From assembly GCF_016065055.1 (NCBI RefSeq), contig NZ_CP065856.1:2169836-2233835 (forward strand): DNA of 64,000 nt. The letters run 5' to 3'. The DNA comes from Halosimplex litoreum. GTDB taxonomy: Archaea; Halobacteriota; Halobacteria; Halobacteriales; Haloarculaceae. A program made the translations under genes and the position numbers. The notes under the pieces were generated by a model, which saw only the letters and a program-made list of their open reading frames with translations, did no database searches and was not told the origin of the DNA. Numbering within the stretch: the stretch's first letter is position 1; every line of letters begins with the position of its first letter. Shown here piece by piece: positions 24,001-32,449 of this stretch.

Positions 24001-25108
24001 CGCCCGGACGCTCGTCGAGAGCGCCGGCGACCCGATGTTCGTCGTCGACGCCGACGGCCGGCTGGCGCTGGTCAACGAGGCGCTCGAACGCCTGCTCGGT
24101 CGCCCACGGTCGTCGCTGCGGGGCACCCGCGTCGAGGCGGTCTTCTCGGCGGTCACCGCCGACGACGGCCGAACCGGCGACGGCGACCGGAACCCGGACG
24201 GCGGCACCGACGAGTGGTGGCGACCCGCCGGCCCAGACCGGACCTTCTGTGCCCGCGTCCGCGGCGCCGACGGCGACCGCCACCGCTACGAGCTGACCGT
24301 CGCCGACCCCGACGCCTTCGACGGGGCCGTCTGCACCTGTCGGGAAGTCACCGCCCGCGAGCGCCGCGCCGCGGAACTCGCCCGGCTCAAACGGGTGCTC
24401 GGTCGGGTCCTCCGACACAATCTCCGCAACGAACTCACGCTCGTGACCGGCCACGCCCAGCTCGTCGCTCGCACACTCGCCGACGGTGACGACACCGCGG
24501 CCACCGGTATCGACGGTGCCGACGACACCGCGGACGCGACCGACCCGATCGCGCTGGCGCGGTCGATCCAGCGCGCGGGCGCCGACCTCGCGGCGACCGC
24601 TACGACGGCCCGCGCGGCCGAGCGGGCGCTCGAACCCCACGACACCCAGCGCGTCCAGTCGCTCTCGACGGTCGTCGACGCGGCCGCCGAAGCAGCCGTC
24701 GAGCACCGCCGACCCGTGGCCATCTCCGCGTCCCTCCCGGACGCGTGTTCGGTCGTCGTCCCGCCGTCGCTCGTGACGGCGTTCGAGGCGCTGTTGGGTG
24801 CGCTCGCCCGAGCGAGCGAGGCCGACGCTCCGGTCGTCCGGATCCGAGCGAGCGAGAGCGACGGGTGGGTCGAGATCCGCGTCTCGGTCCCGGACTCGCG
24901 GGTCGACCGCGAGACCGTCGCCCCGTTCGTCGCGCCGCCCGAGGCGGCCCTCGACCACCATCGTGACGCCGGCGCCTGGCTGTTCGCCTGGGTCCTCGAC
25001 CGCGCTGACGGGCGCGCTCACCTCGACGAATCGTCCGAGTCGCCCGCCGTCGCCCTCTCGCTGCCCGCCGCCGACGACGCGACGGCGGGCGAATCCACGA
25101 CGGAGTGA
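21023..25108 (+). CDS. Giant multi-PAS tandem histidine kinase-like protein
   Basis: 1361 residues, no membrane segment. Order of parts: PAS-like (about 20-120); PAS (136-245); PAS (254-370); a dimerisation helix pair with T387 where the phospho-His should be (VVRTDIADGV); an intact ATPase domain (488-613, with NLLENAVEHS, DDGPGIP, GSGVGLWL); a receiver-like domain without the usual aspartate set (637-756); two more PAS domains (872-985, 995-1110); a second dimerisation helix with H1132 (RVLRHNLRNELTL); and a C-terminal ATPase-like region lacking the N-box Asn and the DxGxG loop. So one half keeps the ATP site and the other the His. ATG 21023 is preferred over 20948, whose extra 25 residues are Trp-rich. 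Confidence 0.85.
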   Translation: MTGGESGPADGGAGGEAAVDAVVARRCVAVALADGRVADATGPLDDVLGVDPAVAVGEADFYDGLAAASTDGGPVERIAAAAAEGTTTDGTVVAVETDAGRRVYRHVGLACPADSVADRAEVFEDVTRLREAADRLDLFETLAERARDGLFATDGTGRVVHCAESFASWLGAEPATLVGRRVERFVAERERPAWATAVADLDPETELTREFEFRWRGSRVGLSVALTGRPGGGVLGAVRRPGREAERADRAEQYRTLVENAADPMWVVDADDRIALANAAMGEFLGRDPADLAGLAVSDPVPSEAADRIAAALETVRAGDRRRWHDTDLRLPDADGRDRRFEATFGPVRADGAVVGTVGTFRDVTERERRRTELERLRRLLAGVVRTDIADGVREIGELADRLIEAVDGEPAALAGSIRDRAEAMAALVTKTAAVDRIVDTDPEPTTVALETAVDRAVTSVDDGSAATVDVDVPSVDVRAVPVVDLAVRNLLENAVEHSSTSDRPGADDAVEHGSTSPASQTRQDALAHSGEEPTVSVTATVAERSVTLSVVDDGPGIPDAELAALERGAETPLEHGSGVGLWLVEWVVTKSGGDLSFETDDGTRAAIRFDRADAATGPPNGSDGQGATVGGPDDADVHACHLDPDRSATARIRDAAAAVRPTVTVERAEGVDGAVDALATGRVDCLVTDRLDDPGWDRLADAAAAADAPIVCYAGAAHTADEARLTAVDSLVEKGTGTAPAAFLVEKLLALVGVDAPRERDAKAGATGSDTDTGAPEPSAGDPARRSAGAALQVATDPATVTRVPDDHPGFADAVDPPAGGEGAALVPATAGASRRRVGEWNLSLSVDDEDLQVRYARDLTPAVARERRCALLSALVDHARDRISVVDANGEVVYHNEAFADALGHEDMVGVHSAEFMAPGELEKGQLAVQRLLATPELDSEALDVAFETADGERVTLAVHFAVRREAGEYAGVVNVARDVTGAAGDPRLERARTLVESAGDPMFVVDADGRLALVNEALERLLGRPRSSLRGTRVEAVFSAVTADDGRTGDGDRNPDGGTDEWWRPAGPDRTFCARVRGADGDRHRYELTVADPDAFDGAVCTCREVTARERRAAELARLKRVLGRVLRHNLRNELTLVTGHAQLVARTLADGDDTAATGIDGADDTADATDPIALARSIQRAGADLAATATTARAAERALEPHDTQRVQSLSTVVDAAAEAAVEHRRPVAISASLPDACSVVVPPSLVTAFEALLGALARASEADAPVVRIRASESDGWVEIRVSVPDSRVDRETVAPFVAPPEAALDHHRDAGAWLFAWVLDRADGRAHLDESSESPAVALSLPAADDATAGESTTE
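22505..22573 (+). repeat. 24-bp direct repeat inside the kinase ATPase domain
   Basis: The segment 22505-22528 recurs at 22550-22573 with one mismatch, a 45-base (15-codon) period. It encodes AVEHSSTS and AVEHGSTS, followed by a Ser/Gln/Arg/Asp-rich linker. The insertion lies between the N-box and the DxGxG loop, where ATPase domains tolerate loops. Confidence 0.8.
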
Positions 25109-25195
25109 CGCGCGGTCCAGCGACACGCGTTCGCCCCCGGCGGGCGCCGCCCGGGCGATAGCAACGACCATGAACGTGGCAACTGATCGATCTGT

Positions 25196-27490
25196 ATGGT
25201 CGGATTCGACTTCCGTGGTTGTTACGGGTCGGGGGCGACGGACGGAGCGAGGGCGACGGCCCACGCACGACCGGGTTCCGACGCGGCCAGCGGCGGCGGG
25301 CGTGCGACCGACGAGGCGTCGTCGGTACCGGCGTCGCTCGGTGCCCTCGGCCCACGACTGGCGTCGCCGGTCGGAACCGCCCAGGACGGCGAGAACAACG
25401 TCTGGATCGCCGACTCGGGGCACAACCGGCTACTCGTCGTCGACGACGAACTGGAGCGACTGCTCGCCACCGTCGGCGGGGTCGGGACTGCGCCGGGTCG
25501 GTTCGACCTCCCGATGCGGCTCGCACACCACCCGACCGACCGGGCGATGTACGTCGCCGACACCGGCAACGGCCGGCTCCAGCGGCTCGAATACGAGTAC
25601 GACGGAGCGACGCCTCGTGTGACCGCCGCCGAGGCGTTCGCGGCGGACGGTGGGTTCCACCCGAACGGCGTCGTCGCCCACGAGTACTGGGACGGTGTCC
25701 GGGTGATCGCGGCCGACGAGTTCTATCGGGAGGGCGGCGACCTCCGGAGTCGGCTGGTGGTCTTCGACGAGTCGGGCGAACAGATCCGGTCGATCCGCAC
25801 GGTCGGCGACGACAACCCGACGCCGCTGTACTGGCCCCAGGGGCTCGACACCGACGACGAGGGCCGGATCTACGTGGCGAACACGGGCTACGGGGTGCTC
25901 GCGGACGGTCCCACCGGGCCGCCGAAGCTCGCGACGGTCGTCCGCTGCGACCGGACCGGCGCCGCGGCGCCCTTCGAGGGACTCGCCGACGAGACCCTCG
26001 CGGAGCTGCCGATGCCCCGCGACGTGGCCGTCGTCGGTGCAGGCGCCGACGCGCAGATTTTCGTTCCCGACGCGGCGACCGGACGGATCCACGCCTACAC
26101 GAGCGTCGGCGTCCCCGACGGCGCCGTCCCCGAAGACGGCGAGGACATCCGCGCCAACGCCGCCCTTGAAGACGGGATCGGGATCCCACGCGACGGCGCT
26201 CGGCGAGGTGACGAGTCCGTCCCGACGGACGCCGGCGGCCAGGACCGATTCCGCGGTCCGGTCGGCATCGCCGGCTTCGAAGGGGTGTCGGTGCCCGATT
26301 CCGACGCCGACGACCCGACGCTCGCGGTCCTGACGAGCGAGGCGCTCGCGGGGCGGGTCGGCGCCTACGCCGTCGACGTACACACCGAGTCCGCCCGGCG
26401 CCTCGGGGCCGTCGGCGCCCCGCGCGACCGGACGGGGCAGTTCTCGGTCCCCACCGGGTCGGTCGTCGTCGCCGACCCCGAGTCGCCGCTCGGTCGCTGC
26501 GCGCTCGTCGGCGACGGCGCGAACGGGCGCCTCCAGCGGATCGCGTTCGACGGTGCTGCCGACGAGAGCGACCCCGCCGCCGCAACCGACGGCGGTCGCG
26601 TCGCCAGCGGCGGCGACCGCGGCGGCGCTCGCGCGGGCGGCCGCGTCGACCCGGTAGCGCTGCCCGCGACGCGGTTCCCGTTCGGGTTGGCCTACTGGCC
26701 CGCCGGCACCGGTGGCGGGGGGCGGCTATTCGTCACCGACTACACCGCCCACTATCGGAACAGCGACCGGTCGGGGCAGATCCACGTCTACGCCGTCGAC
26801 GAGGCGCCCGCCGGCGGGGGCGGTGAGGGCACCGACGACGGGGCGGGCACGGGCGTCTCGCTCACCCTCGTCGACTCCTTCGGCGCCTGGGGGATGGGCG
26901 ACGGCGAGGTGAAGCTCCCCCGGGGGATCGCGATCGACCCGCAGGGCGAGGGGGTGGCCCGGGTCTGGGTCGCCGACTCGGCGAACGGCCGGGTCGGCGT
27001 GTGGGACTACGATCGGGTCCTCGACGGGGCCGATCCGCTGGGCGACCGCGGCGGGTTCGGCCACTACGACGGCGGCTTCTGGAACCCCTCTGACGTGGCC
27101 GTCGGCGAGCGCGGCGTCTACGTCGCCGACGAGAACAACAACCGCCTCCAGCGGTTCGACGGCGACGAGTGGCACCCCGTCGGGACGCCGGGCTACGACG
27201 GCGGCCACGAGTTCCTGCTTCCCATCTCCGTCGCCGCCCGCGACGGCCATCTCTTCGTCCTCGACCTGGTGAGTCGCTCGATACGGGTGTTCGCCGAGGA
27301 CGGGAACGCCGAGGGCGGCCTGCGTCCGGTCGACGAACACCGGGCGTTCGGCGGCGACGCCGCCGCCGGGGAGCTGTGGCTGCCCTACCTGCTGTCGGTC
27401 GGCGACGCCTCGGACGCGCCGGGCGTCGACGTCGTGGTGCCGGACTCGACGCTGCACGTCGCACAGCACTACACGTGGGGCGGGGCGTAG
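25196..27490 (+). CDS. NHL-repeat beta-propeller protein
   Basis: 764 residues with at least six NHL-type blades: NNVWIADSGHNRLLVVD, RAMYVADTGNGRLQRLE, GRIYVANTGYGVL, QIFVPDAATGRIHAY, RVWVADSANGRVGVWD and GVYVADENNNRLQRFDG. Loops rich in Gly and Asp (about 470-490 and 545-560) separate them, suggesting two propellers. There is no signal peptide, so it is cytosolic and probably a protein-interaction scaffold or a lactonase-like enzyme. It follows the giant kinase on the same strand after 87 bases, so a signalling link is possible but unproven. Confidence 0.85.
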   Translation: MVGFDFRGCYGSGATDGARATAHARPGSDAASGGGRATDEASSVPASLGALGPRLASPVGTAQDGENNVWIADSGHNRLLVVDDELERLLATVGGVGTAPGRFDLPMRLAHHPTDRAMYVADTGNGRLQRLEYEYDGATPRVTAAEAFAADGGFHPNGVVAHEYWDGVRVIAADEFYREGGDLRSRLVVFDESGEQIRSIRTVGDDNPTPLYWPQGLDTDDEGRIYVANTGYGVLADGPTGPPKLATVVRCDRTGAAAPFEGLADETLAELPMPRDVAVVGAGADAQIFVPDAATGRIHAYTSVGVPDGAVPEDGEDIRANAALEDGIGIPRDGARRGDESVPTDAGGQDRFRGPVGIAGFEGVSVPDSDADDPTLAVLTSEALAGRVGAYAVDVHTESARRLGAVGAPRDRTGQFSVPTGSVVVADPESPLGRCALVGDGANGRLQRIAFDGAADESDPAAATDGGRVASGGDRGGARAGGRVDPVALPATRFPFGLAYWPAGTGGGGRLFVTDYTAHYRNSDRSGQIHVYAVDEAPAGGGGEGTDDGAGTGVSLTLVDSFGAWGMGDGEVKLPRGIAIDPQGEGVARVWVADSANGRVGVWDYDRVLDGADPLGDRGGFGHYDGGFWNPSDVAVGERGVYVADENNNRLQRFDGDEWHPVGTPGYDGGHEFLLPISVAARDGHLFVLDLVSRSIRVFAEDGNAEGGLRPVDEHRAFGGDAAAGELWLPYLLSVGDASDAPGVDVVVPDSTLHVAQHYTWGGA

Positions 27491-27571
27491 AGCGAGTGCC
27501 GCGACTGGTCGGAGCGAGCGCTGAGAGATGCGACGGCGGAAAACGCGTGTGTGAGTCCCGGACGATGCCGT

Positions 27572-28849
27572 CTAGGACAGCTTCTCGATGTTGTCGACGA
27601 TGGCCTCGGCGTACTCGTCGGTGCCGAGCTTCTCGGCGTCGTCGAGCTGGCGTTCGAGGTCGTAGGTGACCTTGCCGGAGGAGATAGTCTCCTCGACGGC
27701 GTCGCGGACGAGGTCGCCGGCGTCCTTCCAGCCCATGTAGTCGAACATGAGGCGCCCGGAGAGGGTCATCGCGGTCGGGTTGGCCTTGTTCTGGCCGGCG
27801 CGCTTGGGCGCGGAGCCGTGGACCGGCTCGGCGAGCACGCGGGCGTCACCGAAGTTGGCGCCCGGTGCGATGCCGAGGCCGCCGATCTGGGCGCCGGCGG
27901 CGTCGGAGAGGTAGTCGCCGTTGAGGTTCGGCATGGCGAGCACGGAGAACTCGTCGGTGCGCAGCTGCATCCACTGGAGCATCGCGTCGGCGAGTCGCGA
28001 CTCGACCATGACGGCTTCGTTCGGGATGTCGATCTCGTCTTGGGTCTCCCACAGGGAGTCGGGGGCGGCGAAGACTTCCTCGTCGGGGTACTCCTCCTCT
28101 GCGACCTCCATGCCCCACTCGGTGAACTGCCCCTCGGTGAACTTCATGATGTTCCCCTTGCCGACCAGGGTGACCTTGTCGCGGTCGTGCTCGAGGGCGT
28201 AGTCGATGGCCTTGCGGACCAGACGCTTGGAGCCGAACTCCGTGATCGGCTTGATGCCGATGCCGATCGGGCCGTCGTGCATGACGTCGTCGAAGCCCAT
28301 CTCGTCCTCGACGAACTCGCGGACCTGTTCGACTTCCTCGGTGCCCGCTTCCCACTCGATGCCGGCGTAGACGTCTTCCGTGTTCTCACGGAAGGTGACC
28401 ATGTCCATCTCCTCGGGGGCCTTCATCGGCGACGGGACGCCGTCGAGATAGTACGTGGGTCGAACGTTCGAGTAGAAGTCCAGCGTCTGTCGCAGGGCGA
28501 CGTTCAGCGAACGGAAACCGGCGCCCACGGGCGTCGTCAGCGGGCCCTTGATGGCGACGCGGTGCTCGTCGATGGCGTTGACGGTGTCGTCGGGGAGGTT
28601 CTCGTCGTACTTCTCCCGGCCGGACTCGCCGGCGTAGACCCGCATCCAGGAGATGTCCCGGCCTGTGGCGTTCGCGGCGGCCTCCAGCACCTTCTGCGCG
28701 GCCGGCCCCACGTCCTTCCCGATGCCGTCGCCGTGGATGATCGGGACGATCGGATTCTCCGGCACGTTCAGTTCGTCGGCGTCCTCGTCGACGACCTCGA
28801 TCGGCGTTCCGTCAGCCGGAACTTCAACCTTGTCGTACTCGTATTCCAT
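27572..28849 (-). CDS. icd: Isocitrate dehydrogenase (NADP-type)
   Basis: 425 residues, close to the known haloarchaeal enzyme length. It oxidises isocitrate to 2-oxoglutarate in the citric acid cycle. Motifs: PIIHGDGIGKDV (N-terminal), the substrate loop GAGFRSLNVALRQ with the Ser of RSLN, TFRENTEDVYAGIEW, ITEFGSKRLVRKAIDYA, and NLNGDYLSDAAGAQIGGLG with the metal-binding aspartates; AEPVHGSAPKRAGQNKANP binds the cofactor. ATG 28849 is chosen over an ATG five codons earlier because a TATA box (CCTTTAGG) lies at leaderless distance from it. Confidence 0.95.
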   Translation of the reverse strand: MEYEYDKVEVPADGTPIEVVDEDADELNVPENPIVPIIHGDGIGKDVGPAAQKVLEAAANATGRDISWMRVYAGESGREKYDENLPDDTVNAIDEHRVAIKGPLTTPVGAGFRSLNVALRQTLDFYSNVRPTYYLDGVPSPMKAPEEMDMVTFRENTEDVYAGIEWEAGTEEVEQVREFVEDEMGFDDVMHDGPIGIGIKPITEFGSKRLVRKAIDYALEHDRDKVTLVGKGNIMKFTEGQFTEWGMEVAEEEYPDEEVFAAPDSLWETQDEIDIPNEAVMVESRLADAMLQWMQLRTDEFSVLAMPNLNGDYLSDAAGAQIGGLGIAPGANFGDARVLAEPVHGSAPKRAGQNKANPTAMTLSGRLMFDYMGWKDAGDLVRDAVEETISSGKVTYDLERQLDDAEKLGTDEYAEAIVDNIEKLS

Positions 28850-28871
28850 ACGCCGCCATTCCACGTTCGGG

Positions 28872-28879
28872 CCTAAAGG
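28872..28879 (-). promoter_or_regulatory. TATA box for icd
   Basis: CCTTTAGG on the minus strand, about 23-30 bases before the ATG at 28849; it decides the choice of start. Confidence 0.6.
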
Positions 28880-29009
28880 ATTGCCGTTTTCCTTGAGGCG
28901 ATTTCGACGGAACGCGACCCCACGAAACTCGAGTTTGTTCGGGATCGTGGAACGATATTTCGACGATGCCCGAGGGGGGTGTCGACGATCCCCGCGCCCC
29001 GTGGGGAAG

Positions 29010-29053
29010 ATTTATCAACGAGACTGAGGAACGACCGCCTATCAGGGGGTGAT
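29010..29053 (+). promoter_or_regulatory. TATA box and SD for the second sensor kinase
   Basis: ATTTATC at 29010-29016 and an SD-like GGGGGTGAT at 29045-29053 just before GTG 29057. This gives a short leadered transcript and fixes the start. Confidence 0.6.
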
Positions 29054-29056
29054 GTG

Positions 29057-31123
29057 GTGAGCAAATACCTGCACGGACCGTCGACGGTCGTGATAGCCGC
29101 CGGCGAGGGCGCGGTAGACGAAACCGTCCTCGACGCGGTCGACCGGTGGTCGTTCCCGTCACCGGTGACGAGCGACGTCGTCCGCGCGGCGGCGGCGACC
29201 GACACCGATCCCGCGGTCGAGGCGGTCGCGGTCGCCGACCGCGCGAGCGCGCTGGATCGGCTCGCCGACGACGAGTCGGTCGGCTGTCTCGTCGTCGACG
29301 ACACCCTCGCCGACCCCGTGGACTGCGTCGCCGCCGCGACCGACCGGTACCCGGATCTACCGGTGGTCGTCTACGCCGCCGACGGCGACGAGTCGCTCGC
29401 CAGCGCGGCGACGCGGGCGGGGGCGTTCGCCTACCTCCCCCGGCCGGCCGACCCGGCGGTCTCGACCCACGAGACGCTGCTGGAGACCGTCGCCGAGGCG
29501 CTGGCCACCCACGACAGGCGCTACCGCGCGGCGACCGACAGCGACATGCTCGACGCCGTCCTCTCGGAGCTGGAACTGCCGCTGTACGTCAAGGACGAAC
29601 GGGCCCGCCACCTGAAGATAGCCGACGTACACGGCGCGCCCAGTCCCGCCGAGGCCATCGGCAAGACCGACTGGGAGCTGTACTCCTGGGACGAGGAAGC
29701 GAAAGTCGAGGCGCTGGGCGACGACCGGCTCGTCATCGACGAGGGCGAGGAGATTCGCGACCGCGAGGAGCGCCACGGACCGCCGGAGGCCGGCCGCTGG
29801 CTCCGCACGACCAAAGTACCCTGGCGCGACGGCGACCGAACCCGCGGCCTCGTCGGCGTCACGCTCGACGTGACCGACGAGAAGCGACAGATCCGCGACC
29901 TGCGGGCGCAGAACCGCCGGCTCGACGACTTCACGAGCTTCGTCGCCCACGACCTGCGCAACCCGCTCCACGTCGCGATGGCCTACCAGGAGTTCGTCCG
30001 CGAGGGCGACCCCGAGGCCGCCGAGCGGGTGAGCGACGCTCTCGACCGGATGGCGGAACTCGTCGAGGACGTGAGCGAACTCGCCGCCTCCAGCGGTACC
30101 GCGCCCGCCCCCGTCGGCGGTGTCGAGGTCGGATCCTTCCTCCAGGTCGTCTGGGACGAGGTCGCCACTGCCGCGGCGACGCTCGAGATCGACCTCCCGG
30201 CGGAGACGATCCTCTACACCAACCGCCTCCAGCTGAAGCCGCTGTTCGAGAACTGCTTCGAGCGCTGTCTCGAGCGCGCCGGTCCCGACGTGACCGTTCG
30301 CGTCGGGTCGACCGACGACGGCTTCTTCGTCGCCGACGACGGCCCGCCCGTCCCCGACGAGGAGCGCGAGGAACTGCTCGAAGCCGGCTACAGCACCGCC
30401 GCGACCGGGACCGACCTCGCCATCGTCTCGGAGGTCGCCGACACCCACGGCTGGGACCTCCGGATCGGCGAGAGTCGCACGGGCGGCGCTCGCTTCGAAT
30501 TCGGCAACGTCCTGCTGGTGACCGACCCCGACCCGCTCCCGGGGACCGGCCGGACGCGACCGCTGACGACCGGCCGGGACGTGGGACAGGTGCTCAACGC
30601 CGGGGAGTCCTCGCACGACGAGTCGGTCGACCGCTGGACGCTCCGCGCGGCCGGCGACAACCTCCTCGGACGGGTCAACGAGTGTCACTTCCGGTGGGCC
30701 TCGATCCGTGGCCCTTGCCGCGTCGAGGCGCGTCTCGACGAGTTCGACGCGCCCGCCGACCGGAGCAAAGCCGGCGTGATGCTGCGCGACGACGCCAGCG
30801 AACCGGCGACGTTCGGCTACATCGGTCGGACCGGCGACGGCCGCACGGAGGTCTGCTGGCGGACCGCCGACGGCGAGCCCACCCGCGCGCAACTGCTCGA
30901 GAGCGGCGAGCGCAACGTCGAGTGGTTCGCCATCGAGCGTACCGGCGACCGCGTCACCGTCTTCGTCTCCCCGAACCGCGAGGAGTGGCACGCCGTCGAC
31001 CAGCGCTCGGTCGCCCTCGACGACCCGATCTGCGGCGGCCTCACCGCCTGCTCGACCATGATCGGCGCCTACTGCGAGGCCACCTTCGACCACGTCTCCG
31101 CCGTCGAACTCGACGGGGAGTGA
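29057..31123 (+). CDS. Cytosolic histidine kinase with C-terminal DUF1349-like beta-sandwich
   Basis: 688 residues. An N-terminal receiver-like domain (about 5-155) without an obvious phospho-acceptor set is followed by a PAS domain (166-275), a HisKA helix with H298 in FVAHDLRNPLHVAM, and an ATPase domain (396-495, LFENCFERCLE, VADDGPPVP, TGTDLAIVSEVAD). The last 180 residues (509-688) form a separate beta-rich domain: WTLRAAGDNLLGRVNECHF, SKAGVMLRDDASEPATFGYI, NVEWFAIERTGDRVTVFVSP and MIGAYCEATFDHVSAVEL, the pattern of DUF1349 concanavalin-like domains. No membrane segment is present. Start GTG 29057 (or 29054) is set by a strong SD. Its partner regulator is not in the window. Confidence 0.85.
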   Translation: MSKYLHGPSTVVIAAGEGAVDETVLDAVDRWSFPSPVTSDVVRAAAATDTDPAVEAVAVADRASALDRLADDESVGCLVVDDTLADPVDCVAAATDRYPDLPVVVYAADGDESLASAATRAGAFAYLPRPADPAVSTHETLLETVAEALATHDRRYRAATDSDMLDAVLSELELPLYVKDERARHLKIADVHGAPSPAEAIGKTDWELYSWDEEAKVEALGDDRLVIDEGEEIRDREERHGPPEAGRWLRTTKVPWRDGDRTRGLVGVTLDVTDEKRQIRDLRAQNRRLDDFTSFVAHDLRNPLHVAMAYQEFVREGDPEAAERVSDALDRMAELVEDVSELAASSGTAPAPVGGVEVGSFLQVVWDEVATAAATLEIDLPAETILYTNRLQLKPLFENCFERCLERAGPDVTVRVGSTDDGFFVADDGPPVPDEEREELLEAGYSTAATGTDLAIVSEVADTHGWDLRIGESRTGGARFEFGNVLLVTDPDPLPGTGRTRPLTTGRDVGQVLNAGESSHDESVDRWTLRAAGDNLLGRVNECHFRWASIRGPCRVEARLDEFDAPADRSKAGVMLRDDASEPATFGYIGRTGDGRTEVCWRTADGEPTRAQLLESGERNVEWFAIERTGDRVTVFVSPNREEWHAVDQRSVALDDPICGGLTACSTMIGAYCEATFDHVSAVELDGE

Positions 31124-31510
31124 GGGGTGAAGACGAGGCTTCTATCAGCAGACATCGACTACAGCCACAGCGACCGCACGACAGCTATCACAGTGACAGC
31201 GACCGCAAACAGCGTGAAAGCCCCGACGCGTTCGGGAAGCCCGCCGCCGCAAGCACCACAGCGAGCGAAGCGAGCGAGGAGCGCAGCAAGGCGCGCGACC
31301 GAAGCAGGTCGGGGCTTTCACGCTGTCTCGCATTCCGATCGAGCCGTCGGTACTGTCGGCTGGCGCGGTAGCGCTCACTCCATTTGCGGTCGCGGTCTCA
31401 CGTTCGGGACTCGTCGCGTCACTCGCTCGACCGAGCGCATCGAGTGACGAAACGACCGCTCCTGATCGCGGGACACCGAACTTATGACGACGGGCGCGAC
31501 ACCACCAGAC
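31124..31510. other. Intergenic region with a large inverted repeat
   Basis: 387 bases between a kinase stop and a peptidase start. Besides the inverted repeat at 31209-31326 it contains AGCGAGCGAAGCGAGCGAGG runs and, near 31479, the TATA-like box of the next gene. No credible protein was found. Confidence 0.75.
31209..31326. repeat. 19-bp perfect inverted repeat sharing a motif with the modular element
   Basis: ACAGCGTGAAAGCCCCGAC (31209-31227) is perfectly complementary to the sequence at 31308-31326; 80 bases lie between. The arm contains GTGAAAGCCCC, close to the TGAAAGCCCTCG of the 63-bp tandem unit elsewhere in the window, and is preceded by the GACCGCA seen there too. It could be a terminator stem, a miniature mobile element or a relic of the same repeat family. 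Confidence 0.75.
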
Positions 31511-32422
31511 ATGCAACTACTCGCCCACGGCGGGGCGGGGTCGCCGCCCGACGAGCCCGCCGAGCGCCAGGCAGTGCTGGACGAGGCGGTCGCCCGCGGC
31601 GCCGAGGAATCGGACCCGGTCGACGCCGTCTGCGCCGCGGTGCGCGTCCTCGAAGTCGACCCGTCGTTCAACGCGGGCGTCGGCAGCGCCGTCCAGAGTG
31701 ACGGCATGATCCGAACGGACGCCGGAATCGCGACCGCCGACGGCGAGGCGGGTGCCGCGGGCGCGATGCCCGAGGTCTGCCACGCCGTCGAAGTCGCCCG
31801 GGCGGTGATGACCGAGACACCACACGTCATGCTCGCGGGGGAGCGAGCGGTCGCGTTCGCCCACGCCGTCGGCGTCGAAACCGGCCTGGACCTGTGGGCC
31901 GACCGCACCCGCGAGCGCTGGGGCGACACCGAACCGCCCACCGGCGACCCCGAGGCGCATCTCCGGTGGGTCCGCGAGCACTTCGCCAGCGACGAAGCCG
32001 TGGACGAATCCGCCGATCAGCGACCGTCGCGGCCCGACCCCCACGACCACGACACGGTCGGCGCGGTCGCCCGGTCGGGCGAACAGATCGCCGCCGCCAC
32101 TTCGACGGGCGGGCGCTGGTTCGCGCTGGCCGGCCGAGTCGGCGACGTGCCCCAGGTCGGCGCGGGCTTCTATGCTTCCGAGGCGGGCGCCGCGAGCGCG
32201 ACCGGCGCCGGCGAGGACATCGCCCGCGAGGGGCTGGCCCGCCGGGCGGTCGACCTGCTGGAGCGGGGCGCCGACGCCGAGGCGGCCGCGCGGCTAGCGA
32301 TCGGGGAATTCGACGACGCCGCCGAGGGCGACGCGGGGATCGTCGTGGTGGACGCCGACGGCGGAATGGGGGAGGCGTACAACAGCCCGGCGATGCAGAC
32401 GGCGCGGACGGACGAGACGTAG
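31511..32422 (+). CDS. Isoaspartyl peptidase/L-asparaginase (Ntn hydrolase)
   Basis: 303 residues. The start MQLLAHGGAGSPP and the catalytic Thr T182 in DHDTVGAVARSGEQIAAATS, with GGRWFALAGRVGDVPQVGAG after it, define the plant-type asparaginase/isoaspartyl peptidase family. The precursor cleaves itself before T182 to form an alpha/beta enzyme that removes isoaspartyl residues or splits asparagine. VLEVDPSFNAGVGSAVQSDG is the other family motif. ATG 31511 is preferred over 31484 because ACTTATGAC lies at leaderless distance. It is cytosolic. Confidence 0.9.
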   Translation: MQLLAHGGAGSPPDEPAERQAVLDEAVARGAEESDPVDAVCAAVRVLEVDPSFNAGVGSAVQSDGMIRTDAGIATADGEAGAAGAMPEVCHAVEVARAVMTETPHVMLAGERAVAFAHAVGVETGLDLWADRTRERWGDTEPPTGDPEAHLRWVREHFASDEAVDESADQRPSRPDPHDHDTVGAVARSGEQIAAATSTGGRWFALAGRVGDVPQVGAGFYASEAGAASATGAGEDIAREGLARRAVDLLERGADAEAAARLAIGEFDDAAEGDAGIVVVDADGGMGEAYNSPAMQTARTDET

Positions 32423-32449
32423 GATCCGGTTCGCTACGCCGCGGCCGCG

